From NCBI GenBank assembly GCA_007132865.1, contig SLNU01000079.1:1-8555 (forward strand): DNA of 8,555 nt, written 5' to 3'. The notes under the pieces were generated by a model. The model saw nothing but the letters and a program-made list of their open reading frames with translations, did not search any database and was not told where the DNA came from. Made by a program: the position numbers and the translations under genes. The stretch comes from Bacteroidales bacterium (GTDB lineage Bacteria > Bacteroidota > Bacteroidia > Bacteroidales > UBA7960). Below, in pieces: positions 1 through 7,113 of the stretch. Each line of letters begins with the position of its first letter. Position 1 is the first letter of the stretch.

Positions 1-1730
1 AGCGTGCGAATTTCGTAATTATTCAGCAAATTTAAGACTTTTTTTGCATAATCCTGATATTTATCGCTGATTGGCAGGATGATAGCCTGATCAGGGGCCA
101 GCCAAAGCGGGAAGTTCCCGGCGCAATGCTCTATCAGGACGGCTACAAAGCGCTCCATGGAGCCAAACGGGGCCCGGTGTATCATTACGGGCCGGTGTTT
201 CTGGTTGTCGCTGCCTATGTACTCCAGCTCAAACCGTTCCGGCAGGTTGTAATCCACCTGAATGGTCCCCAGCTGCCATTTCCTGCCCAATGCATCCTTC
301 ACCATGAAGTCCAGCTTGGGTCCGTAAAAGGCGGCTTCCCCGGGAACGATATCGGCCTCCAGTCCCTTTTCACTGGTCGCCTCGATAATGGCCTGCTCCG
401 CCTTGTCCCAATTCTCTTCCGTGCCGATGTATTTTTCCATATTGCCGGGGTCCCGCAACGAGATCTGTACACTGTAATCCTGAAAATCAAGGGCCTTGAA
501 AATATACAGCACAATGTCGATCACCTTGGTAAACTCCTCCTTTACCTGGTCGGGCCGGCAGAAAATATGTGCGTCATCCTGGGTGAACCCCCTAACCCTG
601 GTCAGGCCATGAAGCTCACCGCTTTGCTCATACCGGTAAACGGTACCGAACTCGGCGAAACGAACCGGAAGGTCCTTGTACGAATACTGCTTGACTTTGA
701 ACATTTCGCAATGGTGCGGACAGTTCATGGGTTTCAGGAAAAACTCTTCCCCCTCGGCCGGAGTTGTAATGGGCCGGAATGAGTCTTGCCCGTATTTTTC
801 GTAATGCCCGCTGGTAATATACAGGTTCTTGTTGCCGATATGCGGACTGATAACTGGTTGGTAACCGGCTTTTCGTTGCACCCGCTTTAAGAATTTCTCC
901 AGGTTTTCGCGCAATTCCGCACCCTTTGGAAGCCAAAGCGGAAGGCCCTGACCGACCCTTGCCGAGAACGCAAACAATTCAAGCTCTTTGCCAATCTTCC
1001 GGTGGTCGCGTTTTTTGGCCTCCTCCAGCATTTCGAGGTATTCATCCAGCTCTTTCTGCTTGGGAAAGGTAATGCCATACACACGGGTCAGCTGCTTGCG
1101 GCTCTCATCTCCCCGCCAGTATGCGCCTGCGATGGCCAGTAATTTTGTCGCCTTGATCGGGGATGTGTCCGGCAGATGCGGGCCCCGGCACAGGTCCGTA
1201 AAATTTCCTGACTCGTAAAAACTGATGGTACCATCTTCCAGGTCACTGATCAGGTCTACCTTGTATTCGTCGCCCTTTTTGGTGTAAAAATCCAGTGCTT
1301 CCTGTTTTGGGACTTCTTTCCGGATAAACTGCTGTTTTTCCCGGGCCATTTCAAGCATCTTTTTTTCGATATTTCCAAAATCATTGCTTGAAATGCTGTG
1401 CTCTCCAAGGTCAATATCGTAATAGAAGCCGTTCTCGATATCCGGGCCGATTCCGAATTTGGTGCCGGGATACAAGGCCTCGATGGCGCTGGCCATCAGG
1501 TGTGCGGATGAATGCCACATGGTGGCCTTCCCCTCCTTGTCATTCCAGGTGTGCAGCCTGATGGCCGCATCTTTCAGGATTGGGCGGTGCAGATCCCACA
1601 CTTCCCCGTTTACGGAGACCGACAGCACATTCCTCGCCAGGCCTTCAGAGATGCTTTTGGCAATCTCCAGACCGGTCACACCCTGCGGGAACTCCCTTAC
1701 CGATTGGTCTGGCAATGTGATCTTAATCAT
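1..1730 (-). CDS. thrS: Threonyl-tRNA synthetase (3'-truncated by window edge)
   Basis: Class II aminoacyl-tRNA synthetase that charges tRNA-Thr with threonine in the cytoplasm and edits mischarged Ser-tRNA. The reading frame runs unbroken from the ATG at 1728-1730 to the left edge: 576 codons, against about 640-650 for the family, so roughly 70 C-terminal residues lie outside. Domains in order: TGS (about 1-60); the editing domain with HSSAH (His73, His77) and CRGPH (Cys181, His185); and the catalytic core with motif 2 at 357-388 (REFG-like start, [11 protein letters not shown] end) and motif 3 (GSMERF, Arg527). The three zinc ligands are visible as Cys337 (MNCPHH), His388 (DDAH) and His518 (MIHRAPFG). 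The anticodon-binding domain starts near residue 547. The start is fixed by the normal [11 protein letters not shown]-terminus. It lies 83 bp after the NlpC/P60 gene but has its own likely promoter. No T-box or long leader is visible. Identification is secure. Confidence 0.97.
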   Translation of the reverse strand, partial: MIKITLPDQSVREFPQGVTGLEIAKSISEGLARNVLSVSVNGEVWDLHRPILKDAAIRLHTWNDKEGKATMWHSSAHLMASAIEALYPGTKFGIGPDIENGFYYDIDLGEHSISSNDFGNIEKKMLEMAREKQQFIRKEVPKQEALDFYTKKGDEYKVDLISDLEDGTISFYESGNFTDLCRGPHLPDTSPIKATKLLAIAGAYWRGDESRKQLTRVYGITFPKQKELDEYLEMLEEAKKRDHRKIGKELELFAFSARVGQGLPLWLPKGAELRENLEKFLKRVQRKAGYQPVISPHIGNKNLYITSGHYEKYGQDSFRPITTPAEGEEFFLKPMNCPHHCEMFKVKQYSYKDLPVRFAEFGTVYRYEQSGELHGLTRVRGFTQDDAHIFCRPDQVKEEFTKVIDIVLYIFKALDFQDYSVQISLRDPGNMEKYIGTEENWDKAEQAIIEATSEKGLEADIVPGEAAFYGPKLDFMVKDALGRKWQLGTIQVDYNLPERFELEYIGSDNQKHRPVMIHRAPFGSMERFVAVLIEHCAGNFPLWLAPDQAIILPISDKYQDYAKKVLNLLNNYEIRT

Positions 1731-1752
1731 TTTTTGCTAAGTTTTAAGCTTG

Positions 1753-1760
1753 CAAAGTTA
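1753..1760 (-). promoter_or_regulatory. Probable thrS promoter, Bacteroidota -7 element
   Basis: On the minus strand this reads TAACTTTG, a perfect match to the Bacteroidota sigma-70 -7 consensus TAnnTTTG. It lies 22 bp upstream of the thrS ATG, predicting a leader of about 15-17 nt. A T-rich run (about 1762-1769) lies just upstream. I see no clear TTTG at the expected -33 spacing, so recognition would rest mainly on the -7 element. The short leader leaves no room for a large regulatory RNA structure. The promoter assignment is an inference from consensus and position. Confidence 0.55.
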
Positions 1761-1813
1761 AGAAAAAAATACGGTGATTGGTGGTTTATTTGTGACGGGA
1801 ATGCAGGCGAGGG

Positions 1814-2593
1814 TTAGAGCCCTTCCATTCGCTTGATCAGCCGGAGCTTATGGGTATATTTTTTAAGCCCCCGGTTATATATGCCGTTGTGATCAATCAT
1901 GTCTATGCGCACCTTCCCATGGGCATGGATGATAAACCCCTCATTAACCAGGAGCCCGACATGGTCGATCTCTTCCTCACGATTGTCAAAGAAAAGAAGG
2001 TCCCCGGGACGTGCCTCATTGATCAGATGCACGGTCTCACCCTTGGTAGCCTGCACCGATGCATCCCTTGGAATCATAATGCCTGACATGCGGAAGGCAA
2101 GCTGGACAAAACCCGAGCAATCCATGCCGAATACGGAGCGCCCGCCCCACAGATAGGGTACATTCAGAAACATCATTGCAAAGTCCGCCACCTGTTCCAC
2201 ATCCGGAGCCGATACTTGCAAGGTCTGACCGGAATACCTGAATTGCTTCCCCAGAAGCGAGATCTCCCCGTTGGCGGAATAAATACTGCTGCCGGCACCA
2301 ACGGGAAAACTGCTCTGCTCGCTGAGGTTCTCCATAAACCCAATCAGGTCGGTCCCGTGAACGGCAGGCAGACCCTTGATGTGGCTGTATTCCTCAAACC
2401 CCATCAGCTCCACCTGATTCACGGCAACCCATCCCTGGTATCTGTCTGCCTGTAACATCACATGGTGCCAACCATTCCGGGTCTCCAGCACCTCAAAAAG
2501 TTCCCCGAAAAGCAACTGGCTAACCATTTCGCTGCGATGGTCAGGACGTTCCCTTAATGAGGCAAACCCGACAAGACATATTCCAAATTCCAT
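1814..2593 (-). CDS. NlpC/P60 peptidase with N-terminal bacterial SH3 domain (YkfC-like)
   Basis: Cysteine peptidase of 259 aa, resembling gamma-D-glutamyl-L-diamino acid endopeptidases (B. subtilis YkfC, Bacillus dipeptidyl-peptidase VI), which cut murein stem-peptide fragments. Residues 1-60 form an SH3-like domain including SEMVSQLLFGE (21-31). Residues about 65-125 probably hold a second SH3-like unit. The NlpC/P60 domain covers about 130-250: YLWGG (147-151), catalytic Cys159 in DCSGF, RPGDLLFF (195-202), catalytic His211 in DHVGLL and the third polar residue His223 in IIHAHG. The N-terminus is not a signal peptide: there is no Lys/Arg followed by a long hydrophobic run, and MEFGICLVGFASLR enters the SH3 fold directly. 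A cytoplasmic role in recycling imported murein peptides is therefore likely. No dipeptide epimerase or peptide transporter gene is beside it here. Family and catalytic residues are clear; the exact substrate is inferred. Confidence 0.9.
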   Translation of the reverse strand: MEFGICLVGFASLRERPDHRSEMVSQLLFGELFEVLETRNGWHHVMLQADRYQGWVAVNQVELMGFEEYSHIKGLPAVHGTDLIGFMENLSEQSSFPVGAGSSIYSANGEISLLGKQFRYSGQTLQVSAPDVEQVADFAMMFLNVPYLWGGRSVFGMDCSGFVQLAFRMSGIMIPRDASVQATKGETVHLINEARPGDLLFFDNREEEIDHVGLLVNEGFIIHAHGKVRIDMIDHNGIYNRGLKKYTHKLRLIKRMEGL

Positions 2594-2610
2594 AATTCCG
2601 GTTTAGAACT

Positions 2611-2642
2611 TAAAATTAGGAAATTTCTTCGAAGGGGATAAA
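2611..2642 (-). promoter_or_regulatory. Candidate promoter of the NlpC/P60 gene
   Basis: On the minus strand TAATTTTA (2611-2618) matches seven of eight positions of the Bacteroidota -7 pattern TAnnTTTG counting the two free positions. It is preceded, after 20 bp, by TTTA (2639-2642), a near match to the -33 TTTG. The predicted start of transcription would give a leader of only about 10-15 nt before the ATG at 2593. This is a consensus-based guess in the 109 bp region shared with the divergent PgpH-type gene. Confidence 0.35.
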
Positions 2643-2674
2643 CATTCCGCCGGGGAAAATTCTTTATTTATTGT

Positions 2675-2682
2675 TAAATTCG
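2675..2682 (+). promoter_or_regulatory. Weak candidate -7 element for the PgpH-type gene
   Basis: TAAATTCG differs from TAnnTTTG at one fixed position and lies 20 bp before the ATG at 2703, the usual place for a Bacteroidota promoter with a short leader. I see no TTTG at -33 spacing. The AT-rich stretch from 2658 to 2680 supports promoter character of the divergent gap but does not prove this site. Confidence 0.25.
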
Positions 2683-2702
2683 TACGTGTCAAATTCATCC
2701 AT

Positions 2703-4772
2703 ATGTTCTTAAAGTGGTTCCAACGTCATTTTTCCCTGGTGCAGAAAGGCTTGTTTTTTCTGCTTGGGATCATTTTCATTGTACAGCTATTCCCAAAGCA
2801 GCCGCGTTTTGGATATGAGTACCAGACAGGCCGCCCCTGGAGCCATGCTGACCTGATCGCGCCTTTTGATTTTGCCATACTGAAATCCCAGGAAGAGCTT
2901 GACAATGAACTCCAGCTGGCACTGGAGGAATTCAGGCCCATATTTTATGCAGACACTGCGGTGGCCGAACGGCAAAAGGCGCAGTTCCGGGAAGCCTACG
3001 TGAAAGTGCACGACTCTGTTTACAGCGAAAGGCTTGATCCTGTGCGCCGGAATGCAAGGCTTAACGAGGTAAAAAACCTGCTGGACGCTTTATACTCCAG
3101 GGGGGTTATCTTTCTGGGTGAAACCTATTCCGATGCGCCTCCGGGCTTCAAAATCAGACTGGCAGAAGGCCGGGTGGCCGTCGAAAGGACCATTGGGGAT
3201 TTTTACTCCATTTTCGAGGCGTATGGGCTCGTCAATAACTACCTTGGGCAGCTGCAGCATAGAGACAGCCTCCTTATGCGGCCACTGCTGGAGAATGCCC
3301 TGGTTCACAACGTATTTTTGAATCAGGAAATGACTGAACGCTACCGTGAATCGGTTGTGGACGGTATTACACCTACCCGGGGAATGGTGCAGCAAGGGGA
3401 AAAGATCATCTCACAAGGGGAACTCGTCAGCCAGGAAAAATTTCAGATCCTGGAATCATTGCGTGAGGAACATCAGAAACTGACCGGCCGGGCCGCTGTC
3501 AGAAACCTTTTGTATCTGGGCCAGTTCCTGCTGGTGAGCATCTCCATGATTGTGCTGGTGCTGTTCTTGTATGTCTTCAGAAGGGATGTGTTTGACGACA
3601 ACCGCCGCATGTTGCTGGTGCTGCTGACCATTTTGTTCATGGTTTTCCTGACCAGCCTGGTCATACGCTATGACCTGGATTTCCTCTACCTGGTTCCTGT
3701 TTGCATTGTACCAATTGTCATCCGTGCTTTTTTTGACAACCGCCTTGCCCTCTACGTGCACATCATCACCATCATCATGATCGGGTTTCTGATACCGAGA
3801 AGCTTTGAATTTGTGTTTCTGCAGTTCGTGGCCGGGATCATTGCCATTTTGAGTATGGCCAGCCTCAGAAGGCGATCTCAGTTGTTTTTTACGGTGATGC
3901 TGATATTTTTTACCTATGCTGCTGTTTTTCTGGGATTGTCACTGGCACATACCGGAACTTTCGATGGCCTTCAATGGGTTGATTTTTCTTATTTCCTCGG
4001 TGCCGCCATGCTTACCCTGTTTGCCTATCCGCTGATCTTTCTTTTTGAACGCCTGTTTCGCCTGCCCACCGATTTCTCGCTGCTTGAATTGTCGGATACC
4101 AATAACGATTTGCTCAGGCAACTGGCCATGCTGGCCCCGGGAACTTTTCAGCACTCCCTGCAAGTGGCCAACCTGGCCGAGGAAGCGATCTTTGCCATTG
4201 GAGGGAACAGCCTGCTTACCCGTACAGGTGCACTGTATCATGACATAGGAAAGATGGATGAGCCATTCCACTTTACCGAGAACCAAACCTCCGGTTTCAA
4301 TCCCCATGATGAATTATCCTATGAGGAAAGTGCCCGTATCATTATAAGCCATGTGATAAAAGGAATCGAGAAAGCGCGGCGAAAAAACCTGCCGGAATAT
4401 ATCATAGATTTTATACGCACCCATCACGGAACCACCACGGCACGCTATTTTTACACGCGACAAGTAAAAGAGAATCCGGACGGGGAGGTGGACAAAAAAC
4501 TATTCACATATCCGGGACCCAGGCCCTTTTCAAAGGAAACTGCCGTGGTGATGATGGCCGACTCGGTGGAAGCAGCTTCACGCAGCATGGCAAATCCCAA
4601 TGAGAACGAGATCGAAGAGCTGGTGGAGAAGATTATTGAAACCCAGATCAGCGAAAACCAGTTTGACAATGCCAACATTACCTTCAGGGACATTTTCACG
4701 GTGAAAAAACTATTCAAGCGGCGGCTGATGAACATCTACCATGTTCGGATCGCCTATCCTGCCCTGAATTGA
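2703..4772 (+). CDS. 7TM-HD family phosphodiesterase, PgpH/YqfF-like (probable c-di-AMP hydrolase)
   Basis: Inner-membrane protein of 689 aa with the full architecture of the 7TMR-HD family, whose member PgpH of Listeria hydrolyses cyclic di-AMP to 5'-pApA. A single membrane segment (about 14-30) is followed by a large extracytoplasmic domain (about 35-265). Seven hydrophobic segments follow (about 268-292, 302-321, 326-341, 349-365, 370-386, 393-415, 429-449), then a cytoplasmic HD domain (about 465-685). Metal-binding residues are all visible: His484 (FQHS), His513-Asp514 in HDIGKM, His550, His574-His575 in RTHHGT and Asp620 in MMADSVEAASRS. The family's EN-Q-(x)n-G motif appears at 526-531. 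The length is slightly below that of Listeria PgpH. The gene sits alone on the plus strand between two minus-strand genes and overlaps the convergent WbqC gene by 19 bp. Activity on c-di-AMP is inferred from the family; the domain identity is secure. Confidence 0.93.
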   Translation: MFLKWFQRHFSLVQKGLFFLLGIIFIVQLFPKQPRFGYEYQTGRPWSHADLIAPFDFAILKSQEELDNELQLALEEFRPIFYADTAVAERQKAQFREAYVKVHDSVYSERLDPVRRNARLNEVKNLLDALYSRGVIFLGETYSDAPPGFKIRLAEGRVAVERTIGDFYSIFEAYGLVNNYLGQLQHRDSLLMRPLLENALVHNVFLNQEMTERYRESVVDGITPTRGMVQQGEKIISQGELVSQEKFQILESLREEHQKLTGRAAVRNLLYLGQFLLVSISMIVLVLFLYVFRRDVFDDNRRMLLVLLTILFMVFLTSLVIRYDLDFLYLVPVCIVPIVIRAFFDNRLALYVHIITIIMIGFLIPRSFEFVFLQFVAGIIAILSMASLRRRSQLFFTVMLIFFTYAAVFLGLSLAHTGTFDGLQWVDFSYFLGAAMLTLFAYPLIFLFERLFRLPTDFSLLELSDTNNDLLRQLAMLAPGTFQHSLQVANLAEEAIFAIGGNSLLTRTGALYHDIGKMDEPFHFTENQTSGFNPHDELSYEESARIIISHVIKGIEKARRKNLPEYIIDFIRTHHGTTTARYFYTRQVKENPDGEVDKKLFTYPGPRPFSKETAVVMMADSVEAASRSMANPNENEIEELVEKIIETQISENQFDNANITFRDIFTVKKLFKRRLMNIYHVRIAYPALN

Positions 4773-5407
4773 GGGAACAGTTCCCGGCCGCACAACTGCA
4801 GGTAGGTTCCCGCATCAGGACCTGTATTAAAAAGCAGATCCACGACACTGAGGTTTGGAACAAATCCGGTGGGAGCGGAGAAAACCTGGGGATATGCCGG
4901 CCATTGAAAGGCACCTGCCATTGTGTTCTTGTGGGCCTTTGGTGAAAAGGAGTAGCGCAGGTCCCTGCCATGGCCTTCAGGGTTTATAAAATGGTGTGAG
5001 TGTCGGACTTCCAAATGAAAACCCAGTTCGCCCGAGATCTCCATTAAAAGCTTCTCGTTCCATTCTGTAAGCAACAGGGGAGGAGGCCGGAAGTAGTAAG
5101 GCCGGATCAGGTCTTCATAATACAGGAAATACGGCGCATTCGCATACGCGCTGGCTATGGTTCGCCAATGTTGTTTTTGCCAGTGCAGGTGGTTGCTGAT
5201 AAGGACCTCTCCGGTTTTGCTGTACCTGCCGGTGGGCTTTGCCACGGGAATAACAAGGTCAAGCACTCCGTTGGCTGTGAGCAGGCGGCAGCGGTTCCGC
5301 CAGGTCTGCTTTGGATAGGTTTCGTGATGCTCAACAAGCAGGCTGGAACAAACTGCTGCCGCCGACATATAGTCAAGGCCCGGCAAATAGACTGTAGATA
5401 CAATCAT
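4754..5407 (-). CDS. WbqC family protein
   Basis: A 217-aa protein of the WbqC-like family, first named from O-antigen clusters and common as a stand-alone gene in Bacteroidota; its biochemical role is not settled. Recognisable parts, numbered from the chosen start: VYLPGLDY near the N-terminus (about 5-12), an HHETYPKQTWRNRC-like stretch (about 27-40) matching the family's NYQKQ-RNRC signature, ANGVLDLVIPV after it, then a W-HWRTIASAYANAPYF segment and YYEDL, all in the expected order. No signal peptide or membrane segment is seen, so it is probably cytoplasmic. The Met at 5405-5407 is preferred because it places VSTVYLPG at the normal N-terminus. A Met 32 codons upstream (5503) would add a sequence without family resemblance and take nearly all of the divergent promoter region. 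The gene ends inside the 3' end of the PgpH-type gene. No glycan biosynthesis genes are nearby, so a polysaccharide role is not supported by this context. Confidence 0.85.
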   Translation of the reverse strand: MIVSTVYLPGLDYMSAAAVCSSLLVEHHETYPKQTWRNRCRLLTANGVLDLVIPVAKPTGRYSKTGEVLISNHLHWQKQHWRTIASAYANAPYFLYYEDLIRPYYFRPPPLLLTEWNEKLLMEISGELGFHLEVRHSHHFINPEGHGRDLRYSFSPKAHKNTMAGAFQWPAYPQVFSAPTGFVPNLSVVDLLFNTGPDAGTYLQLCGRELFPQFRAG

Positions 5408-5519
5408 TATTCTCTCAGAATTGTACTCATGCGAAAGTCTGAAATTATTTCCAATTACTTTTAAGCCGGCAAGGAAATTTGTAAATTGTCGTATAAATTC
5501 CAAACCAAAAGGGGAAAGT
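5408..5519. promoter_or_regulatory. Divergent intergenic region between WbqC and nnr
   Basis: This 112 bp AT-rich gap must hold the promoters of both divergent genes. On the plus strand TACTTTTA (5456-5463) matches the Bacteroidota -7 pattern except at the last base. On the minus strand TAATTTCA (near 5440) is a poorer match. Neither has a convincing -33 partner. The extent of the region is certain; the individual boxes are weak guesses. Confidence 0.4.
5507..5518 (+). promoter_or_regulatory. Purine-rich ribosome binding region of nnr
   Basis: The sequence AAAAGGGGAAAG lies directly before the ATG at 5520-5522. It is unusually purine-rich for this window, where the other starts show no Shine-Dalgarno. 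It supports the ATG at 5520 over the in-frame ATG at 5421, which has no such leader and would add 33 residues foreign to the family. Confidence 0.5.
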
Positions 5520-7031
5520 ATGAAGATTCTTAATGCCAGACAGATCAGAAAATTGGATGCCTACACCATTGAGCATGAGCCCATACGCTCCATTGATCTT
5601 ATGGAAAGGGCAGCCAAAAGATGTTTTGAGTGGATCAAACGAAGGATGCGGGAGAAGAAGAAAGTGCAGGTTTTTTGCGGCATGGGAAACAATGGGGGAG
5701 ATGGTCTGGCCATTGGCAGGATGCTTGGGGGCACCGGACACCAGGTGGTGGTTCACATTGTGAGGCATGCTTCAGAAGGCTCCCCCGATTTTCAGAAGAA
5801 CCGGAAGCGCCTTCATGGGGTGAGGAACCTGCAGGTAATCGAACTGGATGAAGGATCCACCCTCCCGGATATCGGAGGGGACGAGCTGGTGGTTGACGCC
5901 CTTTTCGGAAGCGGACTAAACCGGCCATTAGACGGACTCCCGGCCAGGGTGGTCGGGCATATCAATGCATCCGGTGCGGTGGTGGTAGCAATAGACCTTC
6001 CCAGCGGTTTGTTTTGCGAAGACAATACCGGAAATGACCATGCTGCCATCATTCGGGCTGACTATACATTGTGTTTTCAGATGCCCAAAATGGCTTTTCT
6101 TTTTGCTGAGAATGAAATGTTTGTGGGGCAATGGGAGGTACTGGACATCGGACTGCACCCCGAAGGGATTGCCCGATCCGATTCAAAATATTCCATGATT
6201 GAACCAGGGATGCTGAAGGAATTTTACCGTCCGCGGTCCAGGTTTTCCCATAAGGGACAGTTCGGACATGCCCTGCTGATTGCCGGACATCTGGGAAAGA
6301 TGGGTGCCGCATTGATTGCTGCCAGGGCTTGTATGCGAAGCGGAGTCGGACTGTTGAGTGTGTTTCTGCCGGAATGCGGGGTGATTCCCTTGCAGACCTA
6401 CCTTCCTGAAGCAATGTGTTTGCCTGCCGCCAACCGGGAACTGATCGATGGATTGCCGGATATGGAGAGGTTCAATGCCATCGGGATTGGTCCGGGGACC
6501 GGCACAGCAGACGAAACCGCCAGGACCCTGAAATTGCTCCTCCAACAGGCTGCCTGCCCCTTGGTCCTGGATGCAGATGCGCTGAATATCCTTGCTGAAA
6601 ACCCTACCTGGTGCGGTTTTCTTCCGTCAGGATCTGTGCTGACCCCACATCCGGGGGAATTTGACCGCCTGGCCGGGAAATGCAGCAGTGGGTATGAGCG
6701 TTTGATGAAGGCCCGTGAATTCGCACATCGCTTCCAGATCACATTGGTTTTAAAAGGGGCGTTCACTGCGGTGATCAGTCCGGCCGGAGAAGTCTATTTC
6801 AATCCGACAGGGAATCCCGGCATGGCAAGCGGCGGGAGCGGGGACGCCCTTACGGGTATGATCCTGGCATGGATGGCCCAAAACTATAATCCCCTGCAGA
6901 GTAGCCTGGCGGCAGTGTTCACACATGGCCTGGCGGCAGATCTGGCAGCCAGGGGGAAAGCGTTCGAGGGACTGATCGTTACCGACCTTGTGGAAATGAT
7001 CCCCTCAGCCATCAGGAAAACCTTTTATTGA
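5520..7031 (+). CDS. nnr: Bifunctional NAD(P)H-hydrate epimerase / ADP-dependent NAD(P)HX dehydratase
   Basis: Repairs hydrated NADH and NADPH: the N-terminal YjeF_N domain epimerises R- and S-NAD(P)HX and the C-terminal YjeF_C domain dehydrates the S form using ADP, in the cytoplasm. The protein has 503 aa, normal for the fused bacterial enzyme. Epimerase features: GNNGGDG (56-62), VVDALFGSGL with Asp126 (the T of the more usual FGTGL is S) and DLPSG (159-163). The linker falls near 215-235. Dehydratase features: GIGPGTG (322-328), DADALN (351-356), LTPHPGE (374-380), KG (412-413) and the nucleotide-binding GNPGMASGGSGD series (431-442) with DALTG. The start at ATG 5520 is chosen for its purine-rich leader and the typical MKILNARQIRKLD N-terminus. 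The gene is 82 bp upstream of the E1 gene on the same strand, so co-transcription is possible but not shown. Confidence 0.96.
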   Translation: MKILNARQIRKLDAYTIEHEPIRSIDLMERAAKRCFEWIKRRMREKKKVQVFCGMGNNGGDGLAIGRMLGGTGHQVVVHIVRHASEGSPDFQKNRKRLHGVRNLQVIELDEGSTLPDIGGDELVVDALFGSGLNRPLDGLPARVVGHINASGAVVVAIDLPSGLFCEDNTGNDHAAIIRADYTLCFQMPKMAFLFAENEMFVGQWEVLDIGLHPEGIARSDSKYSMIEPGMLKEFYRPRSRFSHKGQFGHALLIAGHLGKMGAALIAARACMRSGVGLLSVFLPECGVIPLQTYLPEAMCLPAANRELIDGLPDMERFNAIGIGPGTGTADETARTLKLLLQQAACPLVLDADALNILAENPTWCGFLPSGSVLTPHPGEFDRLAGKCSSGYERLMKAREFAHRFQITLVLKGAFTAVISPAGEVYFNPTGNPGMASGGSGDALTGMILAWMAQNYNPLQSSLAAVFTHGLAADLAARGKAFEGLIVTDLVEMIPSAIRKTFY

Positions 7032-7079
7032 AGAATTACATTGCATTGATTTAAACAAAACCCGCATTGTCTGGTTTAT

Positions 7080-7093
7080 GAATTGGGCAATTC
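7080..7093. repeat. Perfect 6-bp inverted repeat upstream of the E1 gene
   Basis: GAATTG-GG-CAATTC is a perfect palindrome with 6-base arms and a 2-base spacer, ending 20 bp before the E1 ATG. Its size and location would suit a small dimeric repressor site or overlap with promoter elements. A palindrome this short can arise by chance in AT-rich DNA, and no second copy was noticed elsewhere in the window. Its role is unknown. Confidence 0.3.
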
Positions 7094-7113
7094 CAAGATT
7101 AAATTATAATACT

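Noticed and set aside
126..782. A 218-codon plus-strand open frame
   Set aside because: It is antisense to the well-conserved catalytic core of thrS, shows no recognisable domain, and has no plausible start context. It is a shadow of the thrS frame.
3763..3783. Short ATC-type triplet run inside the PgpH-type gene
   Set aside because: It encodes Ile/Met-rich membrane-segment residues in frame and is explained by the hydrophobic helix, not by a repeat element.
5408..5503. A 32-codon N-terminal extension of the WbqC protein
   Set aside because: The family resemblance begins at the Met at 5407, and using the upstream start would make the two divergent genes overlap.
5421..5519. A 33-codon N-terminal extension of nnr from an upstream ATG
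   Set aside because: The extension is unlike the family, lacks the purine-rich leader seen at 5507-5518, and would occupy the promoter region shared with the WbqC gene.
6398..6766. A 122-codon minus-strand open frame inside nnr
   Set aside because: It is antisense to the conserved dehydratase domain, has no recognisable features, and similar shadow frames occur across the window.
7052..7078. Possible hairpin AAACC...GGTTT after nnr as a terminator
   Set aside because: The stem is only about 5 bp with a 10-base loop and no following T-run, so it is too weak to call a terminator.
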